A stretch of DNA of 64,000 bases, from positions 215,502,942 through 215,566,941 of the forward strand of contig CM070874.1 of assembly GCA_036365515.1 (NCBI GenBank). The letters are read 5' to 3'. The position numbers and the translations under genes were made by a program. The notes under the pieces were generated by a model, which saw nothing but the letters and a program-made list of their open reading frames with translations, was not told where the DNA came from and ran no database searches. The DNA is from Torymus aiolomorphi (lineage: Eukaryota > Arthropoda > Insecta > Hymenoptera > Torymidae). Positions 21,480 through 32,477 of this stretch are shown here, piece after piece (position 1 is the first letter of the stretch; each line of letters begins with the position of its first letter).

Positions 21480-24400
21480 CTCAACCTTCTGTTGAGGAGA
21501 CGTCTTCAGAAGGCTCTCGTTTATCCAAACGTCTTCATGTGCGTGATCGTATATCGGGCAAGTCGTTCCTTATCGACACTGGTGCGGACATTTCGCTCGT
21601 CCCAGCAAATCCTAAGGCATGCGGCAAGCCCAGCTCCTTTAAGCTTTTCGCAGCGAATGATTCATTGATTAGTACTTACGGCGAATCGATGCTCACGCTA
21701 AATCTGGGCATTCGACGCCCTATTCGCTGGAGCTTTTGCATCGCGGATGTTCCTCATCCTATTATCGGTGCCGATCTCCTATCTCATTATGGCCTTCTTG
21801 TTGACCTTAAAAGAAATCGTCTTGTCGACCCGGCTACGAATGTGTACTCCCTCGCGGTTGTAAAAGATGTCTCGGTCGACTCTGTTTTTGCAGTTGTCCC
21901 CGGTTCGGAGTGTGCAAAGATTCTCGCTGACTTTCCGGAGATCACGGGCGTTTCTAAACCCACAATCCCCAGAAACAGCGACGTTTTCCACCACATTTTG
22001 ACTTCTGGTCCTCCGGTATCGGAGCGTCCTCGCAGACTAGCTCCGGATAAGCTAAAGGCGGCGAAAGCCGAATTTGATGCTTGGATTGAGGCTGGAATTT
22101 GCCGCCCCTCCAGCAGCCCTTGGGCAAGCCCCCTCCATATGGAGTTAAAAAAGGATAACTCCTGGAGACCGTGTGGTGATTACAGGCGTTTAAACGCCGT
22201 CACGGTCCCGGATAAATATCCAACTGCCCACATCCATGATTGTACGAATAATCTGTACGGGAAGAAAGTCTTCTCGGCGCTTGATCTTCATAAAGCGTTC
22301 AATCAGATTCCGGTTGCCCCCGAAGACATACCGAAAACGGCTATCATAACCCCTTTCGGCCTGTTTGAGTTCATGTACATGACCTTCGGGCTTCGCAACG
22401 CGAGCCAAACCTTCCAGCGCTACATTAATAGCGCGCTAGGTGACCTCGATTTTGTATACCTGTATATTGACGATATTCTTATCGCTTCATCTTCTATTGA
22501 AGAACATTACTCTCATCTTCGCACGGTCTTAGAACGACTTCAGAAGTTTCATCTTCGTTTGAATGTCGAAAAATGCACCTTTGCTGCTGAAGAATTAGAA
22601 TTTTTAGGTTATCTGGTGAATGGTGAAGGCATCCGCCCCATTCCCAGTAGGGTTGAAGCCATTTTGAACTCCCCCAAACCTCAGACTATAGCAGAATTGC
22701 GCAGGTTTGTCGGCACCGTAAATTTTTACCGCCGTAACATGCCGCGCGCCGCCACTTCGCAGGCTCCCCTCAACGCGCTCTTTACGGATTCGCGAAAAAA
22801 TGATAAGCGCCCGGTCCTTTGGACGTCTGAGGGAGAGGAAGCTTTCACTCGTGTGAAAGAGGAATTAGCTGCAGCGGCTCTGCTTGTACACCCCCGCGTT
22901 GGTGCGGAAATACGCATCGTCTCTGATGCCTCCGATTCTGGAATGGGTGCTGCTCTCGAACAGCTTTCCCTCACCGGAATTTGGGAACCTTTAGCTTTCT
23001 TTTCGAAAAAGCTCTCTCCTTCTCAGCGGAAGTACAGTGCATATGACCGCGAGCTCACGGCCATATACGAAGCTGTAAAATACTTCTCGTTTTTGATTGA
23101 AGGCAGAGACTTCAAGATCTTAACAGATCATAAACCCCTCATTTATGCTTTCATGCAAAAATCGGATAAGGCGTCACCGCGTCAAACGCGTCAGTTGTCC
23201 CTTATCGCTCAATATACCACTCGAATTGAGTATATTAAAGGCACTGAAAACACAGTTGCCGACTCACTCTCTCGGGTAGAGTCCATCCGACTTCCCGTGG
23301 AGATTAACCTCAACGAGCTTGCTGAGAAACAGGAAGCTGATGAGCAGCTTAAGGCCATTCGCGAGTCTTCTGACTACCCGCTTTCTCTAAAGCGCATTCA
23401 ATGGGGCCCTGCTCACACCACTATCTTTTGCGAAATCACTGGTGAAGCCATCCGTCCATACATCCCTGAGTCCCTTCGTGAAACGGTGTTTAACATGTTT
23501 CATAAGCCTGCTCATCCAGGCCCTAAAGTCACCGATCGACTTATTCGGCAACGTTACGTATGGCCTAACATGCACCGTGACATACCGCGTTTTTGTAAAA
23601 ATTGTCTAGACTGTCAACAGTCAAAAATTTCGCGTCATGTGAAACTTGTACCTGACAAATTTGTCGCACCCGATGGTCGTTTCGACCACGTACACATTGA
23701 TCTAGTCGGTCCTCTCCCTAATCGAAATGGTTTTGAGTATGTACTCACCATGATCGATCGCTTTTCGCGCTGGATTGAGGCGGTTCCGCTACGCGAAATG
23801 TCAGCGCAGACAGTTGCCAGGGCATTTTATGACACCTGGGTCTCGCGCTATGGTGCCCCAAAGGTCATCACTTCCGATCAGGGTTCGCAGTTCGAATCGC
23901 GCTTATTCACGGCTCTCTTGTCCCTGATAGGTTGCGAGCGTATCCGCACTACCGCGTATCACCCTGCGGCGAATGGCCTTATCGAGCGCTGGCACCGTAC
24001 CTTTAAAGCGGCGATTATGTGTCATGTGGACAAGGACTGGACCCGTACGCTTAGTACAGTATTATTAGGATTACGTTGCCATCTCCGTCAGGACACGAAC
24101 GCGTCTCCTGCGGAATTTGTTTTCGGCACTACTTTGCGTCTTCCAGGTGAGTTTTTCCTCCCTGAAGACTTCACTCCGGATCCAAACTTCTTCATAGAAG
24201 AATTCCGTGAGTACATGCGTGAAGTTCGTCCAGTCCCTATCGCACATAATTATAAGAAACGTGCCTTCTGTTTTAAGGATTTATATACCTGTTCACATGT
24301 ATTTTTGCGTAACATGGCAAAAAAGGCATTAGAAAGGCCATATACCGGCCCATACAAAATATTAAAGCGTCCCTCCGATCGCGTGTTCGATATTGAGATT

Positions 24401-24583
24401 AACGGCGCATCTCGTAGCGTATCCGTCGAACTGTTAAAACCCGCGTATATGATCTCCGATAGTCTTCCCGATGTGTCTTCCGGTGGTAATTTAAATGGCA
24501 ATCAGCCTTCCACCGATAATCGATCAGTATTAAAGACATACGTTAGGAACAAAGTATCTTTTGCTCCTGCGACCAAAGCATAA
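21449..24583 (+). CDS. pol: Gypsy-2 Pol (protease, RT, RNase H, integrase)
   Basis: A 1044-codon open frame overlapping gag by 31 nt in the -1 register; translation most likely enters by frameshifting at 21470-21476 rather than at the first ATG. Domains in order: aspartic protease with DTGAD at residues 43-47; RT with a YIDD box at 339-342 (22463-22474) after the [15 protein letters not shown] motif; RNase H with [27 protein letters not shown] and ADSLSR; integrase with an HHCC-type finger ending [11 protein letters not shown], then the catalytic core [20 protein letters not shown] and [15 protein letters not shown] (D, D, E present); and a C-terminal [12 protein letters not shown] tail. All catalytic residues are present. 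With near-identical LTRs this copy could recently have been active. Confidence 0.93.
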   Translation: MAETEHTKKLTQPSVEETSSEGSRLSKRLHVRDRISGKSFLIDTGADISLVPANPKACGKPSSFKLFAANDSLISTYGESMLTLNLGIRRPIRWSFCIADVPHPIIGADLLSHYGLLVDLKRNRLVDPATNVYSLAVVKDVSVDSVFAVVPGSECAKILADFPEITGVSKPTIPRNSDVFHHILTSGPPVSERPRRLAPDKLKAAKAEFDAWIEAGICRPSSSPWASPLHMELKKDNSWRPCGDYRRLNAVTVPDKYPTAHIHDCTNNLYGKKVFSALDLHKAFNQIPVAPEDIPKTAIITPFGLFEFMYMTFGLRNASQTFQRYINSALGDLDFVYLYIDDILIASSSIEEHYSHLRTVLERLQKFHLRLNVEKCTFAAEELEFLGYLVNGEGIRPIPSRVEAILNSPKPQTIAELRRFVGTVNFYRRNMPRAATSQAPLNALFTDSRKNDKRPVLWTSEGEEAFTRVKEELAAAALLVHPRVGAEIRIVSDASDSGMGAALEQLSLTGIWEPLAFFSKKLSPSQRKYSAYDRELTAIYEAVKYFSFLIEGRDFKILTDHKPLIYAFMQKSDKASPRQTRQLSLIAQYTTRIEYIKGTENTVADSLSRVESIRLPVEINLNELAEKQEADEQLKAIRESSDYPLSLKRIQWGPAHTTIFCEITGEAIRPYIPESLRETVFNMFHKPAHPGPKVTDRLIRQRYVWPNMHRDIPRFCKNCLDCQQSKISRHVKLVPDKFVAPDGRFDHVHIDLVGPLPNRNGFEYVLTMIDRFSRWIEAVPLREMSAQTVARAFYDTWVSRYGAPKVITSDQGSQFESRLFTALLSLIGCERIRTTAYHPAANGLIERWHRTFKAAIMCHVDKDWTRTLSTVLLGLRCHLRQDTNASPAEFVFGTTLRLPGEFFLPEDFTPDPNFFIEEFREYMREVRPVPIAHNYKKRAFCFKDLYTCSHVFLRNMAKKALERPYTGPYKILKRPSDRVFDIEINGASRSVSVELLKPAYMISDSLPDVSSGGNLNGNQPSTDNRSVLKTYVRNKVSFAPATKA
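21470..21513 (+). promoter_or_regulatory. Programmed -1 frameshift signal (gag-pol)
   Basis: The slippery heptamer A AAA AAC occupies 21470-21476 in the Gag frame (CCA AAA AAC TAA) and the Gag stop follows at once. Eight nt downstream a 7-bp stem, CCTTCTG (21485-21491) with CAGAAGG (21507-21513), encloses a 15-nt loop. Pol is open in the -1 frame across this site. Heptamer, spacing and stem match canonical eukaryotic -1 signals; a pseudoknot cannot be judged by eye. Confidence 0.8.
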
Positions 24584-24695
24584 TGCGTCTGTGATCCGCA
24601 GTGATATCCTAGTTGTAAGTGCTATCGAGCACAGTATAATTATTTATATTTATGTTTTTATATTTATGTACTTCGTTGGCACTTGGGGGGGAGTG

Positions 24696-24941
24696 TGTAG
24701 GGACTGCGATCTTCCCTCTCACTCTAACTGCGAGAGTGGGGGAAGCCGCCATGTCGCGCTCTGCGTTGAGCCGCCTGCGAGCGGCAGTCGTTGCTCGAGT
24801 CCACGAGCGTGCGGACGTAGCTCCGCTGTACCTCCCGTACAACTTAATAAACCTCGTTGCTGTTACTCCTCGACTCTCATTTCTCTCCTCTCCCCTTCCT
24901 TCCTGAAACGTGTTGAGAGCCGTGGGGCTAAGATCCCCACA
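24696..24941 (+). repeat. Gypsy-2 3' LTR
   Basis: 246 bp, TGTAGGG to CCCCACA, one substitution from the 5' LTR. Preceded by the purine-rich TTGGGGGGGAGTG and followed by the ATTG target duplication. The 112 bp between the pol stop (24583) and this LTR carry no ORF. Confidence 0.92.
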
Positions 24942-24945
24942 ATTG

Positions 24946-26168
24946 CAAATTCTGTTAAAAATTTCAAATCTAAAGGTAAAGATAACATGACAAAAGGTTA
25001 TGCAGAAGCGCGTTTAGCCGGACTTGAATCAAATGATGCGGCTTTTCGGGTAAACCACGAGGAAATTCTGAAACTCGAGCTTCTTCATAAAAATCATGCC
25101 TACTTTACAGCTAATCTCTGTGATCTGGTTGAGGATAGCTTTTATGATCGCAAAGGAGATTTTCTTGACTTCTTAGAATCTATTAAAACTAGAGATGCTG
25201 CTCAAAGTTCTTCTAATTCGAATGCTGTCTCAGTTACTACAGGTGCAGCCCAATCAACTAACGTTTCGTTTCAATCTTTACCGAAGCTAGATTTACCGAA
25301 GTTTTCGGGGAAATTCTCGGATTGGGAAAATTTTAGAGACGTCTTTCGTTCAGTCATACGTCGTCGCGAAGACTTAACGCCTGTTCTAAAATTGCATTAT
25401 CTTCGCACTCACCTTACAGGTGAAGCACTTGAGAAAATTAAATCTCTTCCAATTTCTGGTGATAATTATGACTGAGCATGGACAGCTTTAATCGAATATT
25501 ACGAGAATCAACGTCGCATTGTTAGCTCTCACATCTCAGAAATCTTTTCAGTTAAATCCATGAAGGCAGATTCTTCGTCGGAAGTCAAACGGATTTATAG
25601 GGAAATTTTCAATCCCATCGCTAGTCTGACCTCTCTAAATAGAGCGGCTTCTTTAGGTAGTGATTTAATTGTTCATTTTACGCTGAATCGTCTTGACTTA
25701 AATACTCGTAAAGAATGGGAAAAGCATCTAGGTGATAGTGTCGTTCCACCGACAATGGAGCAACTTCAAGCTTTTCTTCGTAGTCAAACTCTTACTCTAG
25801 AGGCCATCGAAGCTGGCACTAGATCCTCTTCAACAAATAATTCAAAAGCTCAAGCCACAAATTCAAAACCTCGTAAATCAGAGCATGACAATGCTCAGGC
25901 GGTTTATTCGCTTCAAACCTCATCTTCGAACCCAACAAAAAAGAAATGTTCGATTTGTAATCAACATCATTTTACAAATAGATGTGAACGATTTCTCAAT
26001 AAAACGATTCCTGAGCGAAAGGAATTGATCAGATCTTCTAATCTTTGTTACAATTGTTTAGGAAAGCACAACGTTAAAATTTGTACTTCCACGTATCGAT
26101 GCTTTCTTTGCAAAGCTAAGCATCACACTTTGGTGCACACTGACAGCAATCAAGTAATCAGTTCATAG
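24946..26168 (+). pseudogene. BEL Gag (interrupted, with stop codons)
   Basis: Continues the frame opened at 19103. The DUF1759-like Gag region is clear: LPKLDLPKFSGKFSDWENF, then FRSVIRRRED and LKLHYLRTHLTGEAL. An internal TGA at 25473 falls in the conserved NYD-x-AW stretch, and the frame continues after it. Two C-rich knuckles follow at about 25945-26140 (CSICNQHHFTNRC, CYNCLGKHNVKIC...CFLCKAKHHTLVH), typical of BEL nucleocapsid. A second in-frame TAG at 26166 separates this block from Pol. Both stops are single-base changes; no frameshift is needed up to 27,970. Confidence 0.85.
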
Positions 26169-28019
26169 CAGACTGATCAGATTGATTCTGTGCCCAGCTC
26201 CCCTAGCCCAAACTGTGGTAATCTTGTCATTTCAAAAGACATTCAATTTGCTCATCAAGCAATCTCCCTTAATCGTGGAGAAAGTACTAAATGTACAGGA
26301 GTACTTTTAACTACCGCTAGGGTTAACGCCCTTGGTCCTAACGGAACCAAAATTCAAATTCGTGCGCTCATCGACCCCGGATCTCAAATTTCACTTGTTA
26401 CACGAGCTTTGTGTAACTTGCTCTCATTAGATTGTAGAACCAGTCATACGCATATTCAAGTTATAGGCGAAAAGACAGCTGCCGTGTCTTCGAAGGTAGC
26501 TTGTCTTACTATACAACCTCATTTTGATCCAACTTATTCTCTAGAAGTGGATACTATAATCTTACCAAGATTATCTTCGTATAAGCCTCCCGTCGTAGAT
26601 GGTAATACTAATTTCGAATACTTGAGAGGGCTGCAGCTAGCAGACCCCATGTATTTTGAACCATCACGCATCGATATTATTCTCGGTGCAAGCGCCTATG
26701 CGCAAATCATTGAAAATCAAATTGTTAAGGGCCAAAGTCTTCAGCCGATAGCACTTAGTTCCAAACTTGGATGGCTTTTGACAGGTAATATCTCTTCGTC
26801 AACTTCAGAAATAGGGTTAGAATCAATATCTCTTCATTGTTCGGAGAGCTGCGAGCATGAAGCCAAACTTTTGGAGCTTGTACAAGATTTTTGGAGGGCG
26901 GAGGAGATAGTCAATGACAAAAAATCTTACTCGCCTGACGAACAAGCATGCGAGTATTTTTATCGAAAAACTCGTCAAGATGAAACAGGGCAATATATAG
27001 TAAGTCTACCCTGGAAAAGTCGAGACCAGTTGAGTTCTGCTCATCTCGAGAGCTCTCACACTGCCGCATTACGCGCACTCAATCGTCTCGAAGCAAAGTT
27101 CGCTAAAGACGAAAAACTGACATTAGCTTATACTGAATTCATAAAGGAATACATTGACTTAAGTCGCATGGCTCTCTCTTCGAATTTTGATTCATTTACG
27201 AACAAATCTCAAGCCTTCTTACCACATCATGGTATGTGGAAGGAAACAAGTACAACCACCAAATTACGCACTGTGTTTAATGGCTCGAGTAAATCAAAAA
27301 CAGGGGTCTCGGTCAACGATCTTCTACACGTTGGACCCAATCTTCTTCAGAATCCCGTCGCTTTGATCTGTGCCTGGCGTAGGTATAAGATCGCACTTTC
27401 AGCTGACGTGGAAAAAATGTTCAGACAAATTGGTGTCGAACAATGTGATCAACCTTTTCAATTGATTTTATGGGGTTTTAACAAGAATGAACCCATTAAA
27501 GTTTATCGACTAACCACAGTGACATATGGATTAGCCTGTTCGCCCTTTCTAGCCATACGCACACTCTTGACACTAGCCGAAGATTATGGCAAAACTTATC
27601 CGATCGCAGCTGAAGCTGTTCGCTCAGAAATGTATTCTGATAATGTGCTTTCTGGTGCACACTCTTTTGAAGAAGCTTTGCAGAAACAAGATGAGTTAAT
27701 TCAACTCTTCAAGCAAGATCATTTCAATCTTCGTAAGTGGACTTCAAATAATGCTGAAGTTCTCTCCTATCTACCCTCTAATATGTTAGCTGCAGATACG
27801 ATTTCATTATTTGCCTCAGAAACATCTGTACCAATTTTAGGTATAGATTGGCAACCTAACGCCGACTATTTTAGTTTTCACATTGAGAATACCCCCTTGG
27901 AGCTACCATTTACTAAACGTTCAGTCCTTTCGAGAATTGCTCGGATCTTTGATCCTATGGGATGGTTAGCGCCTTTTGATTACTGCAAAAATCATTATGC
28001 AGTCGTTGTGGATTCTTAA
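26169..28019 (+). pseudogene. BEL Pol: protease and reverse transcriptase
   Basis: Same frame as Gag after the TAG at 26166. The protease signature IRALIDPGSQISLVT is near 26360 (the usual box has D-S/T-G; here D-P-G), followed by the long BEL-specific linker GLQLADP...DIILGA. RT motifs: LPHHGMWKE...LRTVFNGSSKS, LSADVEKMFRQI, and a catalytic box reading MYSDNVLSG near 27,635 where BEL elements have Y-V-D-D. The Asp-to-Asn and Val-to-Ser changes suggest loss of polymerase activity. The block ends IFDPMGWLAPF, where a frameshift at about 27,975 diverts the frame to a stop. Confidence 0.85.
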
Positions 28020-28994
28020 GGTAGGCTGGGATGATGATCTTCCATATGAAACCTCTGATCGTTGGCAGAATTGGTTGCTGATCTCCCTTCTATTTCTGAG
28101 ATCAAAATCCCTCGCTGGAGTGGATACTCTCTCCAATGTGAACTTCTTGAAATTCATGGATTCGCTGACGCATCTAAGTTTGCATACGGTGCTGTAGTCT
28201 ATCTGCGCTTAATACAAACACAAAAGGTGCTCGTCACCCTTCAAGTGGCTAAGATGCGAGTAGCTCCTCTTAAAACACTAAGCATACTTCGCTTAGAACT
28301 TTGCGCTGCGTTGCTACTTGCTCGTCTGGTGCAAACTTTTGTCGAATCTTTTCCCATAATGGTTGAGAGTATTCATCTATGGTCAGACTCAGCAGATGTA
28401 CTATTTTGGCTGAAAGACCACCCTTCAAGATGAGGTGTATTTGTAGCTAACAGGTGTTCGGAAATTCACACTCTATTACCCGACGCATATTGGCATCATG
28501 TACGTTCTGCTGACAACCCCGCCGATGTCATTTCTCGAGGAATTGAGCCTTCAAAACTAGCTTCGCATCGCTTATGGTGGCAAGGCCCCGTCTGGCTCTC
28601 GGATAGTCATCAGCCTTGGTTGAGGTCTCATGACGAGCTCAATTTCAACGTAAATAGTCTCAATCTTCAACCTAGTCACACTCTAGTCGCTAGTAAAAGC
28701 TCTCCAGTTTCTGTCGAGAATACTCCAGAAATTTGGAGTCTTTTTGAAAAGTACTCCTCATTAGAAAAGTTGTTAAGGATGGCTTCGTACTGCTTCAGAT
28801 TTATTAATAGAATCTGTTCGAAAATAGTGCGTACGACGTCTTCGATTTCAGGCCTTACCTTTTTCACTGTTCTTCAATCCCTACTATGCCATCACACTCA
28901 GAATTCGAAGGAGATAAGTGCTAGTGAGATTGAGAACACTAGACTTTGTCTGATATATCTAGTTGAAACAGCGTATTTCAAACTTGAATTATAA
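28020..28994 (+). pseudogene. BEL Pol: RNase H and linker
   Basis: A short piece in the +1 frame (AKIIMQSLWILKVGWDD) precedes a return to the original frame near 28,065, where ELLEIHGFADASKFAYGAVVYLR and RLELCAALLLARLV mark the RNase H-like domain. A TGA at 28431 replaces what is normally Trp (PSR-x-GVFVANR). The frame then continues through ADNPADVISRG and LWWQGP. The C-terminal linker (YSSLEKLLRM) ends at TAA 28992. Broken by at least two frameshifts and two stops. Confidence 0.8.
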
Positions 28995-29863
28995 CAATTA
29001 CAGAGGAAAGGTAGACTTTCATCGAAAAGTACTCTTTTACCATTAAATCCCATGATACAAAATCATTTGCTCAAGGTGGGCGGTCGACTCTCACATTCTC
29101 TTCTCTAAGAAGATGCTAAGCATCCCCTCATCCTTCCTGCTGATTGTCAGTTTACGACTCTATTAATAAGAGATGCTCATCATCGCACTCTACATGGTGG
29201 TGTTCAGCTGACTCTAGCTACTCTTCCACGTCAGTTTTGGATAGTGAGAGGACGATCAGCTGTTAAAAAAGTCATCAGAACATGCATTACTTGCACACGT
29301 TACGCCGCTAGAGTGCCCACTCAATTAATGGGTGATCTACCCAAGGCCCGAGTGCGCCCTTCTTCACCGTTCGAACGAGCTGGTGTTGATTACGCTGGTT
29401 CAATCAACGATCGACTTACTAAAACTCGAGGAAAGAGAACAATGAAAGGATATGTCGCGATACTCATCTGTATGATAACTAGAGCCTTCCACATAGAGAT
29501 AGTCGAGGACTACTCTAGCGAAGCGTTCATCGCTGCTTTCCATCGATTTACTGCTCGTAGAGGTCATCGTAAAGAGTTATACTCTGACAAAGGTATTAAC
29601 TTCGTTGGGGCAGATGCTCAACTAAGGCAGATGGTAGACGCTTCGTCAGAATTCTCTGCTCGTGTTGTTCGGTCTCTTACTCAAAAAGGAACCTCCTGGA
29701 TTTTCAATCCTCCCAGGCACCCCATTTTGGAGGCATTTGGGAAGCAGCAGTTAAATCGGCGAAACATCATTTGCGCCGAGTCATTGGAGAACAAGTTCTT
29801 ACTTTTTCTGAACTTGCTACAGTTATGTGCCGTATTGAAGCATGCCTTAACTCCAGACCGTTA
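28995..29863 (+). pseudogene. BEL Pol: integrase, cut by a MITE
   Basis: The zinc region HHRTLHGGVQLTLATL...CITCTRYAA and core GVDYAGSI, YSDKGINFVGA are readable in one frame from about 29,115. After FNPP (near 29,715) one base is missing, so the conserved PHFGGIWEA segment continues in the neighbouring frame. There it reaches CLNSRPL and then the MITE at 29864. A stop near 29,106 lies upstream. The DDE Glu region is intact at sequence level but out of frame. Confidence 0.8.
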
Positions 29864-30422
29864 AGGGGGCTAGACACCTTTTTTCTCTGAAATAAGAAGT
29901 CACATTTTAATGCATAAATGTAAACTAATTATTTCATACTTTTTACATATAAAAGTGGGTATATTTACCTTACCTTAAAACTTTCTCCGATGGGCCTTTT
30001 ATATGGTCCAGAACCATAGTCATCGATGAAACAAGTTTTTTCACTATCCGTAAGCTTTGAAATTTTCCTGTGGATTGATTGACTTCAGATTTGAACTAAA
30101 TTACTCCTGAATAGTATAATTCTCATATGAGTGTAGAGATTTTTGATCTAATGAGAAAAAAAAAATTGTGCTGTTTTTCATGAGTTTTTTTTTTAATTTT
30201 TAAAAATTTTTTATATTTTTTCATAATTTTTCTGATGTAAAAATTTTTTCCGACATTTAATCCTAAATTCCTACACTCATATGAGAATTATACTATTCAG
30301 GGGTAAATTAGTTCAAATCTGGAGTCAATCCATCCACAGGAAAATTTCAAAGCTTACGGATAGTGAAAAAACTTGTTTCATCGATGACTATGGTTCTGGA
30401 CCAAAAAGGTGTCTAGCCCCCT
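29864..30422. mobile_element. MITE with long TIRs and TTA target duplication
   Basis: Starts AGGGGGCTAGACACC and ends GGTGTCTAGCCCCCT, with TTA on both sides (29861-29863, 30423-30425). The inverted arms are about 180-200 bp with good pairing, separated by AT-rich sequence. The 3-bp TTA duplication and terminal G-run fit a PIF/Harbinger-type non-autonomous element. It sits inside the BEL integrase codons for SRPLTAL, restoring that reading when excised in silico. A plus-strand ORF at 30281-30577 runs from the MITE into BEL and is not a gene. Confidence 0.9.
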
Positions 30423-30425
30423 TTA

Positions 30426-30885
30426 CTGCTCTCACCGATGATCCTACTGACCTTGATTTTCTATCACCTTCACATTTTCTTATTCAACGTTCATCATTTT
30501 TAGTTCCCGAAGAAGATGTCAAGGAAGTCAACATCCCACCTGGAAAACGCTGGCTGTTGATTAGTCAACTCACTTAACATTTCTGGTCCAAATTGTCTTC
30601 AGAGTACTTGACATCCCTGCAATCACGCCAGAAGTGAAGGCAACGGCATCGCCCAGTAGCAGTTGGTGACCTCGTGATCATAAGAAGCGAGCTCACTCCA
30701 CCAGCCAAGTGGCCTCTCGCCCGTGTCATCGCCACCCATCCAGGAAGGGATGGAATCACGCGTGTGGTCGACTTGCGCACGGCCACCTCAACTCTTCGTC
30801 GCCCCATCGCCAAGGTCGTACGTCTTCACCCTGCTGAATGAGGACCATTCGCCAGTTTGGCGAAGGTGGGCGGAATGTTGGGAAT
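30426..30885 (+). pseudogene. BEL Pol C-terminal DUF5641-like tail
   Basis: After the MITE the BEL frame continues ALTDDPTDLDFLSPSHFLI (a hallmark of the BEL integrase C-terminus). A frame change near 30,575 leads to the QHFW..WSSEYL/LQ-type region and GDLVIIRSELTPPAKWPLARV, GITRVVDLRTA, the DUF5641 pattern that follows the integrase in BEL polyproteins. It ends just before the purine tract and 3' LTR. Confidence 0.75.
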
Positions 30886-31192
30886 TCAGCATAAAATGCT
30901 AGACACCGAGAGCGTTTTCCTCTCCTCTGGCCTTCTATACATGCGTGAGAGAGCCGTGCCAGTCAGCGCTCTCCACGCGTCTCTCTTACCGCCCCTCCTT
31001 TCGACCAAGACACGCCGACGGCACTTCGCAGCGCCGGCCGGCTCAGTTCACGCGTGACGGCCAGAGAGAGAGAGAAGCAACACCTGTACGCCAAGAGGCA
31101 CGACGGCACTTTAATAAAACCATTTCATTTCTCCACACGAAACGTTACTTATTTGAACCTCTTCAGTCCACCATCCAACTTCTACAAAAACA
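30886..31192 (+). repeat. BEL 3' LTR
   Basis: Starts TGTTGGGAATTCAGC, ends CTTCTACAAAAACA, and is followed by the TCTAC target duplication. Diverged from the 5' LTR at scattered positions. An AATAAAACC signal lies at about 31113. Confidence 0.9.
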
Positions 31193-31690
31193 TCTACTAA
31201 TAATGTCCCGACGTCTTTAGACACCTGAAATTCTGTTCCATTTGTGGACCGGAGACGCAGCATCTCTTCAGGCTGTGATTCCGGTCCACCATCAGCTCTC
31301 TCTCTAAATCCGTCTTCGCCATTGAGATCGTTGACGTCTTCATCTGCTGCGTTGTTCGCGTTGTCGCTTCTCCTTGATGACTGGTCCATGTTCCGGGCAT
31401 CTGGGTTACGTCAGACGTCATCCGTATCCTGCGGTCTTTGTGGGTATTGGCCTAGTCTTGCTGCCTCTCTTGTTGTCTTGAGGACAATCTGTAAGATTGC
31501 CTCGCTCTTGATGATCACCTCCAGTAGGTGTTTGTCCCAAGTGGACATTTCCACGAAGGTGCCATCTTGTTCAGTGGCGATTCTACGGATGAGCTCCTCT
31601 TGGAGTTGCACCAAGGCGGAATACCGAGCCCTGTCGCTTCAATTCGAGCCGTCACAGGTATTCTTCGATCTCACTTCGCGAGATCGACTG
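31193..31690 (-). pseudogene. Outer gypsy Gag, N-terminal part
   Basis: The minus-strand sequence resumes outer gypsy gag beyond the BEL insertion. The clearest frame is 31614-31411 (VQLQEELIRRIATEQDGTFVEM, then DKHLLEVIIKSEAILQIVLKTTREAARL), helical and charged as expected for a Gag N-terminus. Overlapping frames at 31421-31197 and 31389-31111 continue toward the BEL junction, so the exact path contains frameshifts. The true start is probably upstream, near 31690. Confidence 0.55.
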
Positions 31691-32084
31691 TAACCACTAT
31701 TCCACGGCATCCTCAATATCGTAACCCATGACGCTAACAGTCGCCGGTTGTGTGAGTGTAAGGTACCTACTGGATTACCACTGACTAAGGAAAACACGAA
31801 TTATCCCAACTGGTGGTTCGGTCTTTAATCGCTAGACCTGGGTACTTCGCTTTTTAACCTGCTTGCTTGGAGGTTATGTCGCTCTATGTTTATTGCGCAA
31901 ACGTAATTCGCTTGTTTGCGCCATGTGCAAACGTTTTTATCGCGTGCGCGAACAATTCCGCGTTTGCGCACACGACAAAACCAGTGCACTCGCGATACCG
32001 CGGATGCGTAAGCGTTTTATCGGGATTTTATGTCTTTAATTGCAAATTGTAAATAAATTTATTGACTTTTCTAAAGTCTACTTC
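31691..32084. other. Outer gypsy leader, right-hand portion up to the LINE
   Basis: Non-coding. Contains repeated GCGCAAACG / GCGAACAATTCCGCG words (about 31896-32010) that also occur at 37629-37850 beyond the LINE. This shared composition joins the two stretches into one leader. TCTACTTC at 32077-32084 is the left target duplication of the LINE. Confidence 0.6.
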
Positions 32085-32477
32085 TTTTTCTCGGTAGAGG
32101 GCGCAAAGTGTGCAGACGTACCTCTGTACGGCTCTGGTTTTTTAGGCCGTATCTTCGGCCCCTCAGCGCGTAAAAATACAAAGATAGAATTTCTGTGAAT
32201 CTGAGATATAAATTCGTCCATCTGTTAATCCGCCGCGTTGAGGTAATCAAGAAAAACTGCAGAACAACGAGAATACTTGCACGGACCACGACGGCTGGCA
32301 TTCGACAGGCTGTGGAGCTAGCATTCGTGCGAACTGTGGCTACTGCCGTGTAGAGAGGGAACATGCATTGAAGAGCACAACACTACACTTGCACGCACGT
32401 CACAATTCATCACTTCAGCTGGTGCTTGCATTAAAAACTCAACAAATGAGATTTTTCCAGTAACAGTCAGAGCCAAA

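Larger units (their letters stand above)
19145..24945 (+). mobile_element. Gypsy-2: young, nearly intact Ty3/gypsy element
   Basis: LTRs 19149-19394 and 24696-24941 (246 bp each) differ at only one base that I can find (G at 19358, A in the matching place near 24905). ATTG target duplications flank it (19145-19148, 24942-24945). It has a leader, an open gag, an open 1044-codon pol in the -1 frame, and a G-rich tract (TTGGGGGGGAG) before the 3' LTR. It is the youngest large insertion in the nest and the only element here with all main ORFs open. Confidence 0.93.
17162..31197 (+). mobile_element. BEL/Pao element with 5-bp TSD (TCTAC)
   Basis: LTRs at 17167-17480 and 30886-31192 in direct orientation. 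The flanking TCTAC (17162-17166 and 31193-31197) is a target duplication in the outer gypsy gag. Order: LTR, leader, gag, protease, RT, RNase H, integrase, DUF5641-like tail, a GGCGAAGGTGGGCGGAA purine-rich tract, LTR. The LTRs differ at roughly ten positions in their first 95 bp, so the insertion is not recent. It is split by gypsy-2 (19149-24941) and a MITE (29864-30422). Confidence 0.9.

Noticed and set aside
24561..24945. Start of a 304-codon ORF beginning in gypsy-2
   Set aside because: The first part is the gypsy-2 tail and 3' LTR read through by chance; only from 24946 is it BEL Gag.
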